DNA from: an uncultured Candidatus Melainabacteria bacterium | GTDB taxonomy: Bacteria; Cyanobacteriota; Vampirovibrionia; Gastranaerophilales; Gastranaerophilaceae | Length of the DNA: 50,689 nt | Direction: 5' to 3' | Assembly: GCA_934675685.1 (NCBI GenBank) | Contig: CAKURL010000010.1 | Coordinates: 1 to 50,689, forward strand | Shown here: positions 35,258 to 43,973 of the stretch, piece after piece | Position numbering within the stretch: the stretch's first letter is position 1 | How the letters are laid out: every line of letters begins with the position of its first letter | Made by a program: the position numbers and the translations under genes | Notes under the pieces: model-generated | The model's input: the letters and a program-made list of their open reading frames with translations, nothing else | What the model was told of the DNA's origin: nothing | Databases searched by the model: none

Positions 35258-36484
35258 ATGATAGATTTTAAATCGACTTTAAAAATCGCACTTAAATCTT
35301 TAAAAGTAAATAAAATGCGCTCCGCTTTGACTTCTCTTGGGATAATTATTGGGGTTGCAGCTGTGATTATCATGCTCGCTATTGGCTCTGGCGCAAACAA
35401 ACAAGTCCAAGAAAACATGGAATCTATGGGCTCTAACCTTCTCACTATTCGCTCTGCGAGCGCAAAATCAGGTGGGGTTTCTTTGGGAATGGGAACAAAA
35501 CCCACTTTGAATTTAAAAGACGCTCTTGCAATCAAGAAAAACGCAAGAGGAGTGGAGATGGTGGCATCTTTAATGACATCAACAAAACAAACGATGTATG
35601 GAAATCAAAACTGGTCGACTTCAATTTATGGCATAGAAAATGAATATTTGATAATCAAAAACTACGAAATTAATTCTGGAAGAGGTTTTTCCCCAGACGA
35701 CCAAAGAAACGCGACAAAAAACGCAATCATAGGGACAACAGTGGAAACCGAACTTTTTGGAGACGTTAATTCTGTAGGAAAAACAATAAGAATTGGAAAT
35801 ATTCCATTTAGAGTTATAGGAACATTGAAATCAAAAGGTCAAATGGGACCAATGGACCAAGACGACATTATTTTTATTCCGATTACGACTGCCCAAAGAA
35901 AAGTCTTTGGGACAAATTTCCCGGGGTCAGTTGACCAAATAGTGGCAAAAGCGAGTTCTTTAGAAGACAGTACAATTGCCCAAAACGACATAGAAGAAAT
36001 TTTAAGAAAACGTCATTCTTTAGGAAAAACCCAAGAAAACGACTTTGAAATCAGAAATTCAGCAGAATTTCAAGAAAAAATGAAATCAACTGTCCAAACT
36101 TTTGCGATTTTGTTGGCTTCTATTGCTTCTGTTTCTTTGGTTGTGGGCGGAATTGGGATTATGAATATCATGCTCGTATCTGTTACAGAAAGAACAAAAG
36201 AAATAGGGATAAGAATGGCAATAGGGGCAAGAGCCCAAGACATTAGAACCCAGTTTTTAATAGAAGCTTTAGCGCTTTCTTTGATAGGTGGGCTTATAGG
36301 GGTGATATCTGGAATAATCATTGCGCTTTTAATAGGCCAAATTTTCCACACGACAATTCTAATCACCATAACTCCGATATTGCTTTCTTTTGGCTTTTCT
36401 GGGCTTGTGGGGATTGGGTTTGGGTATTATCCTGCGTATAAAGCTTCTTTGCTAAATCCAATCGACGCTTTAAGATATGAATAA
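35258..36484 (+). CDS. MacB/FtsX-type ABC transporter permease
   Basis: The N-terminal half has a MacB-type periplasmic domain (GVAAVIIMLAIGSGANKQVQENMESMGSNLL in pieces: IGVAAVIIMLAIGSG, MESMGSNLLTIRS) and the C-terminal half an FtsX permease with three helices (VSLVVGGIGIMNIMLVSVTERTKEIGIRMAIGA signature in pieces: VSLVVGGIGIMNIML, TERTKEIGIRMA). The 408-residue protein lacks the ATPase that full MacB has. An ATPase and a membrane-fusion protein are expected but none is adjacent. AAAAGG-like sequence precedes the ATG. It likely exports a substrate with TolC upstream. Confidence 0.9.
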   Translation: MIDFKSTLKIALKSLKVNKMRSALTSLGIIIGVAAVIIMLAIGSGANKQVQENMESMGSNLLTIRSASAKSGGVSLGMGTKPTLNLKDALAIKKNARGVEMVASLMTSTKQTMYGNQNWSTSIYGIENEYLIIKNYEINSGRGFSPDDQRNATKNAIIGTTVETELFGDVNSVGKTIRIGNIPFRVIGTLKSKGQMGPMDQDDIIFIPITTAQRKVFGTNFPGSVDQIVAKASSLEDSTIAQNDIEEILRKRHSLGKTQENDFEIRNSAEFQEKMKSTVQTFAILLASIASVSLVVGGIGIMNIMLVSVTERTKEIGIRMAIGARAQDIRTQFLIEALALSLIGGLIGVISGIIIALLIGQIFHTTILITITPILLSFGFSGLVGIGFGYYPAYKASLLNPIDALRYE

Positions 36485-36502
36485 AAGTTAAATGATTATA
36501 AT

Positions 36503-36540
36503 AAAAAGCGCCTCGTTTTTAAATTACGAAGCGCTTTTTT
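36503..36540. terminator. Bidirectional terminator
   Basis: AAAAAGCGC and GCGCTTTTTT pair, with a second inner pair TCGT/ACGA. T-runs lie on both strands, so it serves both the permease gene and the convergent activase gene. Confidence 0.85.
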
Positions 36541-36559
36541 ATTTCTTGTTAAGATTTTA

Positions 36560-37570
36560 TTAATTAATATCCCATCTTCCGCAAGTGCCGCCCCAGCGAG
36601 CAATGATGTTTCCTTTGATATCTGTGATTTTTTTGATTTCATCTCTTGATTGTTGCTCTTTTCCTTCTAAGATTGTGATTACTTCACAATTGTTTGAACA
36701 ACCTTCGCATTGGCAAGTGATTGAATGGAATTCAAGGTCTTTTATTGTCCAACCTTTGAATTTTGTAGGTTGGTTTGTAAATTGATGATGTTCCATAGCA
36801 AGCATAGCTGCTCCTATTGCACCCATTGTTTGGTGGTGGTTTGGAACGATGATTTCATGGCCCAAAGCTTCTTCAAAAGCTTTTACCATACCTTTGTTTG
36901 TGGCAACGCCCCCTTGGAAAGAAATTTTTGGAAGCAAATCTTTGCCTAAAGCAAGGTTTGCGATGTAATTTCTAACAAGAGCTTGGCACAAGCCATACAA
37001 CAAATCTTCTACGGCATAGCCCAGTTGTTGTTTGTGGATTAAGTCTGATTCGGCAAAAACGCCGCAGCGCCCTGCAATTCTTGCAGGAGACTTAGATTGA
37101 AGAGCGATGTCGCCAAAATCTTTGATGTCCACATTTAATCTTTGCGCTTGGTGGTCTAAGAAAGAGCCGGTTCCGGCTGCGCAAACTGTATTCATAGCGA
37201 AATCCGTAACAATCCCATCTCTTAAGATGATGATTTTGCTATCTTGTCCGCCGATTTCAAGAATAGTTTGAACCCCTGGAATTGCAGAGCTTGCAGCGAC
37301 TGCATGTGCTGTGATTTCGTTTTTGATAACGTCAGCGCCAACAAGCGCACCTGCTAGATTTCTTCCAGAACCCGTTGTGCCGACTGCTTTGACGTCGTAT
37401 TCGGCACCTTGTGCTTGAGAAAGCAAGTTGTCTAAACATTTTTGAACAGCAATAACAGGCTGGCCTGCCGTGCGTGTCATGTAACTATCTACGTGTTCTC
37501 CGTTTTCGTCCACTAAGGCTATTTTTGTAGTAACGGAACCTACATCAATTCCTAAATATACATTTTTCAT
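36560..37570 (-). CDS. BadF/BcrA-type acyl-CoA dehydratase activase-like protein
   Basis: The 336-residue protein is an ASKHA ATPase of the 2-hydroxyacyl-CoA dehydratase activator type: GIDVGSVTTKIALVD, a GGQDSK phosphate motif, and cysteines in MNTVCAAGTGSF and GRCGVFAESDL that bind the bridging 4Fe-4S cluster. An extra Cys-rich C-terminal tail (CQCEGCSNNCEV, then GTCGRW) is characteristic of large activase fusions, but here it ends the protein. No dehydratase subunits are in the window, so its electron-transfer partner is unknown. Confidence 0.85.
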   Translation of the reverse strand: MKNVYLGIDVGSVTTKIALVDENGEHVDSYMTRTAGQPVIAVQKCLDNLLSQAQGAEYDVKAVGTTGSGRNLAGALVGADVIKNEITAHAVAASSAIPGVQTILEIGGQDSKIIILRDGIVTDFAMNTVCAAGTGSFLDHQAQRLNVDIKDFGDIALQSKSPARIAGRCGVFAESDLIHKQQLGYAVEDLLYGLCQALVRNYIANLALGKDLLPKISFQGGVATNKGMVKAFEEALGHEIIVPNHHQTMGAIGAAMLAMEHHQFTNQPTKFKGWTIKDLEFHSITCQCEGCSNNCEVITILEGKEQQSRDEIKKITDIKGNIIARWGGTCGRWDIN

Positions 37571-37666
37571 AACATATTAATTGTAGTACAAAAATATAAT
37601 TTTGGCGCAATCTTTAAGATAATTAAAAATATCAGCTTCAAAAAGGCAATTATCAAATGTTTGTGT

Positions 37667-37672
37667 TAAAAT
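37667..37672 (+). promoter_or_regulatory. Extended -10 (TGT-TAAAAT) 6 nt before the thioesterase ATG
   Basis: TGT-TAAAAT is followed by six bases and the ATG at 37679, with no ribosome site. It is identical in form to the uvrA start. Confidence 0.5.
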
Positions 37673-37678
37673 TGACCT

Positions 37679-38074
37679 ATGGAACATGCTTTCGAACAAA
37701 AAGTATTTTATTCTGACACAGACGCTTATGGTGTTGTCTGGCATGGTAGCTATTTAAGATGGCTTGAAATGGGAAGAGTTTATCTTTGCGAGCAATCTGG
37801 GCTCAAATTGAAAGATTTAGAAGCTCAAGATGTTGTCATGCCTGTGGCTTCGATGAATGTGAAATATAAGCAATCTGCAAAGTTAGATGATGAAATAATT
37901 ATCAAAACAAAAATCACAGAGCATGGAAGATTTTATATTGATTTTAGTCAAGAAATTATTGACAAATCAACAAAAAAGACGTATATCGAGGCGCTTTTCA
38001 GAGTTGTCGCGATACACAAAGATGGATCTCTATATAGGAGTTTACCTAAGCAATTAGAAAATCTTTTTGTTTAG
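37679..38074 (+). CDS. Hotdog-fold acyl-CoA thioesterase (YbgC-like)
   Basis: The 131-residue hotdog protein carries the 4HBT/YbgC signature YSDTDAYGVVWHGSYLRW with the catalytic aspartate, then MPVASMNVKYKQSAKLDDEI and the C-terminal ALFRVVAI strand. It hydrolyses acyl-CoA thioesters, the exact substrate unknown. Its own terminator lies right after the stop. Confidence 0.93.
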   Translation: MEHAFEQKVFYSDTDAYGVVWHGSYLRWLEMGRVYLCEQSGLKLKDLEAQDVVMPVASMNVKYKQSAKLDDEIIIKTKITEHGRFYIDFSQEIIDKSTKKTYIEALFRVVAIHKDGSLYRSLPKQLENLFV

Positions 38075-38098
38075 AAAAGCTGCCATTTGGCAGCTTTT
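38075..38098 (+). terminator. Terminator of the thioesterase gene
   Basis: AAAAGCTGCCA and TGGCAGCTTTT form an 11-pair stem with a very small loop. The arms overlap the stop codon. Confidence 0.8.
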
Positions 38099-38436
38099 AA
38101 TTTATCCTGAAACAAGTGAGCCTTAGCGCGACTGCGCTTGGCGAACGCAGTTGAAGGCTTGCTGTGCGAAGTGCGTTGCTGGCCGTGATGAACGGGCAGC
38201 GAGCACGCAGACCTTAGATAGCCGCCGTTGCGAATGTAGCGAAAGCGAAATGAGCGAAGCAATCTTTGATTGCACAGGCGGAAAACAAGAGTGAAGTTGA
38301 TGTGTGACGCGACGCGTCCACAGAAACGAACGAAGGCATAGGTGTGCGAAACAAAAGACAAACGACGAGTTTGGCTTTTGTGTAGTCCGTACCATGGCGA
38401 CGTAAGAATTTTCAAAGAAAATTCCACAGGAGCAAA

Positions 38437-38489
38437 CCTGAAACAAGTGAGCCTTAGCGCGACTGCGCTTGGCGAACGCAGTTGAAGGC
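38437..38489 (+). repeat. Module A, second identical copy
   Basis: Identical over 53 bases to 38106-38158. It contains a small stem AGCGC-GACT-GCGCT. In the inverted copy at 50376-50408 the stem is preserved with loop ACCT. Confidence 0.85.
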
Positions 38490-38597
38490 AAGTTTGTGCG
38501 AAGCTCGAAGGCGGTTGCGACGAGCAAGCGCCAAGAGCGTAGACCTTTAATGGGCGACGTAGGAGCGCAGGCAAAGCCGAGCACCACAGGAGCTTTT

Positions 38598-38617
38598 GTC
38601 GGGTTAGTAAACCCGAC
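38598..38617 (-). repeat. REP-like hairpin (module D), copy 1
   Basis: GTCGGGTT and AACCCGAC pair perfectly around AGTA. On the minus strand the hairpin is preceded by GTAG, the head tetranucleotide seen in REP elements. The second copy at 50330-50349 keeps the stem with a G-C to A-T swap. Confidence 0.75.
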
Positions 38618-38638
38618 CTACATTTAATAAAACAATCC

Positions 38639-38813
38639 GTCATTGCGAAAAATTAGAAAAATTGAATGAAATGAAAATTTTTCAATTTGTTCAGAATCTA
38701 TAAAGTATTAAATGCAAGAATTCAACATTAAATAAAGATTCTGAAACACCAAGTAGGTACAGAAAATTAGCACTCGCATAGCTCGAGCAATTTTCTAGTA
38801 ACTTCAGAATGAC
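38639..38813 (-). repeat. Dispersed ATTCTGAA element, copy 2
   Basis: The unit starts GTCATTGCGAAAAATTAGAAA and ends CAGAATGAC. It aligns in reverse complement with 18288-18409 and carries an extra insert with its own hairpin (AGAAAATT at 38760 with ATTTTCT at 38790). It abuts the REP-like hairpin through CTACATTTAATAAAACAAT, the same junction found at the 50.3 kb copy. Confidence 0.75.
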
Positions 38814-38905
38814 AAATTGCATGATTAATTATTCTATTGAATATTAAATTCACTTCGTTCATTTTCCAATTTCGCCATTCAACTTTTACATGTTAAAATT
38901 TCATT
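38814..38905. other. Interval before uvrA
   Basis: AT-rich DNA without a reading frame. It holds only the uvrA -10-like box; no clear -35 box is visible. Confidence 0.5.
38894..38899 (+). promoter_or_regulatory. Extended -10 (TGT-TAAAAT) 6 nt before the uvrA ATG
   Basis: TGT-TAAAAT-N6-ATG with no ribosome site, the same form as the thioesterase start. Confidence 0.5.
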
Positions 38906-41740
38906 ATGAATGACTTTATTGAAATATATGGTGCAAACGCGCACAACTTAAACAACATAAATTTAAAAATTCCAAAAAACGAACTCACTGTGTTCACGGG
39001 CGTTTCGGGTTCGGGCAAAAGTTCTTTGGCTTTTGACACAATCTTTGCAGAAGGGCAAAGAAGATACGTAGAAAGCTTATCTGCTTATGCAAGGCAATTT
39101 TTGGGACAAATGGATAAACCGGACGTGGAGCGGATAGATGGGCTTTCTCCTGCGGTTTCGATTGACCAAAAATCGACTTCAAATAATCCTCGTTCGACCG
39201 TGGGGACTATTACTGAAATATATGACTATTTAAGGCTTTTATTTGCAAGAATAGGCGAACCCCATTGCCCAAAATGCGATAGAATAATCGTTCCTCAAAC
39301 AATAGATGAAATTGTGGATAAAATCTTAAAAATGCCAGAAGGAACTAAAATTCAGCTTTTAGCTCCAATAATCAAAGAAAAAAAAGGAGAATATAAGGCG
39401 ACTTTGTCTGCGCTTTTGCAAGAAGGCTTTTTGAGAGTCAGGGTCGATGGAAAAATCTATAACCTTGAAGAGGACGAAATCGAGCTAAATAAAACTCAAA
39501 AACATACAATAGAAATCGTTGTTGATAGAATTATTGTAAAACCTGAAGCAAAATCAAGGATTTTTGACTCCGCGCAAACCGCGCTATTAAAGGCGGACGG
39601 GCTTTTAATCGTAAACAAAATTGACGATAATTCAGACACTATTTTTTCTGAAAAATTAGCTTGCCCAAATTGCGACATAAGCTTTGAAATTCCAACTCCT
39701 CGTTTGTTTAGCTTTAACAATCCTCAAGGAGCTTGCCCTGTGTGCCATGGGCTTGGCGCAAGCTTTGATATTTCGCCTGATTTAATCATTCCAGACAAAG
39801 AAAAATCTTTAAAAGAGGGCGCTATATATCCTTGGGCGAGGACTCAAAATCCTTATTATTCAGATGTTTTAAAATCTGTCTGTGAACACTATAAAATAGA
39901 TTTTGAAAAGCCTTTTAAATCCTTGTCTCCTGCGCAAAAAGGGATAATCCTCTATGGAAATGGCGACGAAAAAATCAAAATGTATTATGCAGATTTTGGC
40001 ACAAAAAATTATAGAACACACCTTATGAGCTACATTGGTGTTATTCCATATTTAACAAAAAAATATGAATCTTCAAGCGACACGATTAGAGCGGAAATCG
40101 AAAAATACATGGTTTCGACCCCTTGTAAAGCTTGCAATGGCGCAAGGCTCAATAGATATGCGCTTGCAATTAAAATAAATAATATTAATATTTTTGATTT
40201 TTGTTCTATGTCGATTGAAAAAGAATATAATTTTATCCAAGAATTATATTTGACTTTAGATGAATTTAAAATGAAAATTGCGCGCCAGCTTTTAGACGAA
40301 ATCCGCCTAAGATTGAAGTTTTTGATTGACGTCGGGTTAAATTATCTGACATTATCTAGAAGTGCTGGCACCTTGTCTGGGGGCGAAGCCCAAAGAATTC
40401 GCCTTGCGACACAAATCGGAAGCGGGCTTTGCGGAGTTTTATATGTCTTAGACGAGCCTTCAATCGGGCTTCATCAAAAAGATAATGACATGCTTATCTC
40501 GACTTTGATGAAATTAAGAAATCTTGGAAACACCTTAATTGTCGTAGAGCACGACGAAGACACTATGAAAGCAAGCGATTTTATCGTGGATATTGGCCCT
40601 TATGCTGGGGTCAAGGGCGGAAACATAGTCGCCACAGGTTCTTTAGAAGATATCAAAAATAATCCAAATTCTTTAACAGGGCAATATTTATCAGGAAAGA
40701 AAAAAATCGAAGTTCCAAAAGAAAGAAGAGAAGGAAACGGCGAATTTTTGGAAATCAAAAATGCTCATTTGAACAATTTGAAAAATATTGATGTGAACAT
40801 TCCTCTTGGGAAAATGGTTGCAATCACAGGTGTTTCGGGTTCTGGAAAATCGACTTTGGTGTCTGATTTGATTTCTCAATATGCAAAATTTGAACTTTTG
40901 AAAAATAAGCCAAAGCCTCAAGGGGTCGATGAAATCAAGGGTTTTAAAAATATCGATAAGCTTGTGATTGTGGACCAATCTCCAATTGGGCGCACCCCAA
41001 GGTCAAACCCTGCTACATATACAGACGTTTTTACATATATCAGAGAGCTTTTTTCTCAAACTCAAGAAGCGAAGATGAGAGGATATAAGCAAGGAAGATT
41101 TTCTTTTAATGTCAAGGGTGGAAGGTGCGAAAAATGTTCAGGAGACGGCCTAATCAAAATCGAGATGAATTTTTTGTCCGATGTTTATGTCACTTGTGAC
41201 GTTTGCCATGGGAAAAGATATAATGAAGAAACTTTGGAAGTGAAATATAAAGGAAAATCGATAGCAGACGTTTTGGAGATGAGTGTCGCAGAAGCTTTAG
41301 AATTTTTCAAAAATATTCCAAAAATTGCAACTCGCTTGCAAACATTATACGATGTCGGGCTCGATTACATAAAGCTTGGCCAAAGCGCCACGACTTTGTC
41401 CGGAGGCGAAGCGCAAAGAGTGAAGCTCGCTTTAGAATTAAATAAGCGCTCCACGGGAAAAACGCTTTATGTCTTAGATGAACCTTCGACTGGGCTTCAT
41501 TTTTACGACATAGATAAGCTTATGCAAATGCTTCAAAAATTGGCAGATTCAGGAAACACGATTTTAATCATTGAACACAATATGGATATCATAAAATGTG
41601 CCGATTGGATAATCGACCTTGGGCCTAACGGGGGCGATTATGGCGGAGAAGTTGTGTTCAAAGGAACGCCTGAGCAAATAATCAAATGCAAAAAAAGCTA
41701 CACAGGAAAATATCTAAAGCCATATTTAGAAAAACAATAA
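38906..41740 (+). CDS. uvrA: UvrABC system protein A
   Basis: The DNA-damage recognition ATPase of nucleotide excision repair. The 944-residue protein has two ABC modules, with Walker A GVSGSGKSS near residue 35 and GVSGSGKST near 650. Zinc modules include HCPKCD, CPNCDIS...CPVCH and CEKCSGDG...CDVCHGKR. The ABC signatures LSGGEAQRIRLATQ and LSGGEAQRVKLALEL are intact, as are Walker B DEPSIGLH and DEPSTGLH. Length matches the family. UvrB and UvrC are outside the window. Confidence 0.98.
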   Translation: MNDFIEIYGANAHNLNNINLKIPKNELTVFTGVSGSGKSSLAFDTIFAEGQRRYVESLSAYARQFLGQMDKPDVERIDGLSPAVSIDQKSTSNNPRSTVGTITEIYDYLRLLFARIGEPHCPKCDRIIVPQTIDEIVDKILKMPEGTKIQLLAPIIKEKKGEYKATLSALLQEGFLRVRVDGKIYNLEEDEIELNKTQKHTIEIVVDRIIVKPEAKSRIFDSAQTALLKADGLLIVNKIDDNSDTIFSEKLACPNCDISFEIPTPRLFSFNNPQGACPVCHGLGASFDISPDLIIPDKEKSLKEGAIYPWARTQNPYYSDVLKSVCEHYKIDFEKPFKSLSPAQKGIILYGNGDEKIKMYYADFGTKNYRTHLMSYIGVIPYLTKKYESSSDTIRAEIEKYMVSTPCKACNGARLNRYALAIKINNINIFDFCSMSIEKEYNFIQELYLTLDEFKMKIARQLLDEIRLRLKFLIDVGLNYLTLSRSAGTLSGGEAQRIRLATQIGSGLCGVLYVLDEPSIGLHQKDNDMLISTLMKLRNLGNTLIVVEHDEDTMKASDFIVDIGPYAGVKGGNIVATGSLEDIKNNPNSLTGQYLSGKKKIEVPKERREGNGEFLEIKNAHLNNLKNIDVNIPLGKMVAITGVSGSGKSTLVSDLISQYAKFELLKNKPKPQGVDEIKGFKNIDKLVIVDQSPIGRTPRSNPATYTDVFTYIRELFSQTQEAKMRGYKQGRFSFNVKGGRCEKCSGDGLIKIEMNFLSDVYVTCDVCHGKRYNEETLEVKYKGKSIADVLEMSVAEALEFFKNIPKIATRLQTLYDVGLDYIKLGQSATTLSGGEAQRVKLALELNKRSTGKTLYVLDEPSTGLHFYDIDKLMQMLQKLADSGNTILIIEHNMDIIKCADWIIDLGPNGGDYGGEVVFKGTPEQIIKCKKSYTGKYLKPYLEKQ

Positions 41741-41768
41741 AAAGCTTTGATTATTCAAGCTACTGAAG

Positions 41769-43973
41769 CTATTGAAGTTCAAGAGCACTTTGATATTGCT
41801 CTTGTGTTGCGATTTTCCCTTCTTCTAATTTTGCTAGAATTCTGCTTTTTCTTGCGAGCTCTAGTGTCATTTGCTCGATTTTTTCTTGCGCATTTGTGGC
41901 AAGAATTCTTTCATTTGCTTCGTTTAATTTTGCTTGCTCTTCTTGGATTTTTGCCTTTATTTCGCTTATTGTTTCGCCGTTTTCTAGTTTTTGTTTGATT
42001 TGCGCAAGTTCTGCTCTTGCGCTTCTGGAGCGTTCTTGGGCATCTTTTAAGGCTTTTATTTCTTCTGTTTGTTCTCTTATTGTTTCTAAATTCAATTGAT
42101 ATCTGACATTTGGGTCTTTTTGGACTAATCCATCAATTTCTTCTTGGATTTTCCTTCTTGCGAATTCAAAAATTTTAATATCTTCTGAAATATCCGCTCT
42201 TTTGCTTCTTTTTAGATATTCTTTTTTCACTTCGTCAATTCGAGGTAAAAGCGCTTTTAGCTTGTTATATTCGCTTGTGTCCTCGAAAGACGGATTTTGC
42301 GAGGTTATTTGCTGGTTTTCGCCATTCAAGCTTGCAATTAAACCCTCTTTTTCTTCGATTTGCCTTGCTAGGGCGAGTTCGTCTGCAAAGTAGTCCTCAA
42401 GCTCTTTTATTCTTAAATATGAAGAATTTATTTGCGCGATTTTTAAATTTAAATCTGAAATCGAAGATTTAATCATAGCTGGAAAAAGGATTTCTTCGCC
42501 CAATTTTCCAAGGCTCAAATCGAGCGCTTGCTCTTCTTTTTGAGCTTTTGAATAAACATCTTGAAGGCGAGAATATTCTGCTTCTAATTCTTGGATATTT
42601 GTGTCGTGCAAATAATTTCCAAGGGCGCTAATTTTGCTTTTTAAGGAGGATAAATCTTTTTGAGACATTGTTGCGCCTTGAGTGTTTAATTGGTCGATTT
42701 TTTGTTGTCTTTCTTTAGATTTTTTATAATATCTATCTATTTTTCTTCTTTGCTCTTCTAAGTCTAAAGATTTTTTGTTGTTTTCTAAAGAAATTCCTTC
42801 TTTTTGTTCTCTTAATTTTAAATATTGCATTAACCTCAAGAATTCAGGGTCGTTTTCATATTTTTCTTTTAATGCTGAAAAACGAGAAATCCCATCTTTC
42901 AAGGCTGAAATTTCGTCTTTTGTTTCTTGGATAATTTCGCCCACATCAAATTCTTGAGCTTTTTCTTGCTCTAATCCTTCTTTTTTTGGAACTTCCAGTT
43001 TAATTTTTCCTTTTGTTTCGTCCGAAACTGTTTTTTTAATATCTTCAAAATAGCTTGAATATGTGCTTGGAAGCTCGTTTTGCCTAAATCTTTCAAAGAC
43101 AAAGTTTAAATATCCTTGCAAAGTTGCCTTTAAATTTGGCTTTGTGTCAGACCATTCGTAAAAAGGGGTATTGTTTCTTTGAGTGTTACATTCAAAACAT
43201 TCTGCAAGATAGTTTGCCGTGTTGTCTTTTCCCCCTAAAGACTTGGCTTTAATGTGTTCGCAAGTCACTGTGGAATTATTCAAAAGGTGATAAGAGATGT
43301 TTCTTTGAGGGTTTTTTGCGTTTTTTAAGAAAAACAAAAATTCGCCATCTTGAGTATCCGGAAGTTTGTCTAAAATTCCATTAATTCTTTTCATTCTAGG
43401 GGTTTTTGCTTCAATATATGGCGCAAGTTCGTCTTTTAAATCGTCTTCTTTAAAGTATACATTTTCCCCTTCCATCAAGATTCTTTCGTATTTTTCAACT
43501 ACTCTTGCGATTGCATCTCTGCTATATCCGCTGTTTGAGCGGTTTAATTCTTTGATTTTTTTAACAGCTTCGATTTGGGAATTTCTTGCTCTTGAAAAAA
43601 GCTCTTTTGCGTGGAAATATGTGATATCTGCAATATTTTTTTCCGGTTCTTTTTTAGCTATTGCTTTTATTGTTTCTACTGCTTTTTTCTCTGTCGGGTG
43701 ATAAAAGCGGTCATATTTTTCAAGCGCTTCGATTAATTGTTCGCCTGTTTTATCTTCTGTGCTATCTATGAATTCGTCCAGTTGTTTTCTTTTTATCATG
43801 GGAGTCGCGCAAACTGGGCAGGGGACGTCATAAAGCTTTTTGACTTCAAAATAGTCTTGTGCGCAATCAAACCCTTTGAAAGAGATTGGGTTTGTATTTG
43901 CATTTTGGTTTAGCTTTAATTTATTATATCTATTTTTTAAGCTGAAATTATAGTTTAGAGAGGAAATTTTCAT
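41769..43973 (-). CDS. HNH-like / coiled-coil protein with N-terminal ISFKG motif (third gene of operon)
   Basis: From ATG 43973 the product is 734 residues. Its N terminus is Asn/Lys-rich and ends in PISFKG at about 29-34. Next comes CPVC (52-55), then a helical region, then a candidate HNH/zinc segment at 236-274 (VTCEHIKAKSLGG, NTANYLAECFECN, NNTPFYEW). Here EH replaces the usual DH, and the CxxC pairs could bind zinc. Residues about 335-730 are a long coiled coil. It is a paralogue of the upstream gene in order of domains. The start codon ATG overlaps the preceding stop as TAATG. DNA or RNA cleavage is possible but unproven. Confidence 0.75.
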   Translation of the reverse strand: MKISSLNYNFSLKNRYNKLKLNQNANTNPISFKGFDCAQDYFEVKKLYDVPCPVCATPMIKRKQLDEFIDSTEDKTGEQLIEALEKYDRFYHPTEKKAVETIKAIAKKEPEKNIADITYFHAKELFSRARNSQIEAVKKIKELNRSNSGYSRDAIARVVEKYERILMEGENVYFKEDDLKDELAPYIEAKTPRMKRINGILDKLPDTQDGEFLFFLKNAKNPQRNISYHLLNNSTVTCEHIKAKSLGGKDNTANYLAECFECNTQRNNTPFYEWSDTKPNLKATLQGYLNFVFERFRQNELPSTYSSYFEDIKKTVSDETKGKIKLEVPKKEGLEQEKAQEFDVGEIIQETKDEISALKDGISRFSALKEKYENDPEFLRLMQYLKLREQKEGISLENNKKSLDLEEQRRKIDRYYKKSKERQQKIDQLNTQGATMSQKDLSSLKSKISALGNYLHDTNIQELEAEYSRLQDVYSKAQKEEQALDLSLGKLGEEILFPAMIKSSISDLNLKIAQINSSYLRIKELEDYFADELALARQIEEKEGLIASLNGENQQITSQNPSFEDTSEYNKLKALLPRIDEVKKEYLKRSKRADISEDIKIFEFARRKIQEEIDGLVQKDPNVRYQLNLETIREQTEEIKALKDAQERSRSARAELAQIKQKLENGETISEIKAKIQEEQAKLNEANERILATNAQEKIEQMTLELARKSRILAKLEEGKIATQEQYQSALELQ

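Larger units (their letters stand above)
38106..38617. repeat. GC-rich mosaic repeat region, copy 1
   Basis: This stretch has a far higher GC content than its surroundings. It contains a 53-base direct repeat, identical at 38106-38158 and 38437-38489 (331-base period). It also contains module B at 38161-38218, matching 50413-50470 in inverted orientation, and several short hairpins each followed by (C)CACAGG. The end is a REP-like hairpin at 38598-38617. Long reading frames across it (minus strand) have Arg/Ser-rich, repeat-derived translations and are not genes. Confidence 0.85.

Noticed and set aside
38071..38643. Long minus-strand reading frame of 190 codons, and a 154-codon one at 38123-38587
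   Set aside because: Both lie across the GC-rich mosaic repeat, read Arg/Ser/Phe-rich strings that recur with the repeat modules, and overlap the thioesterase terminator. They are not genes.
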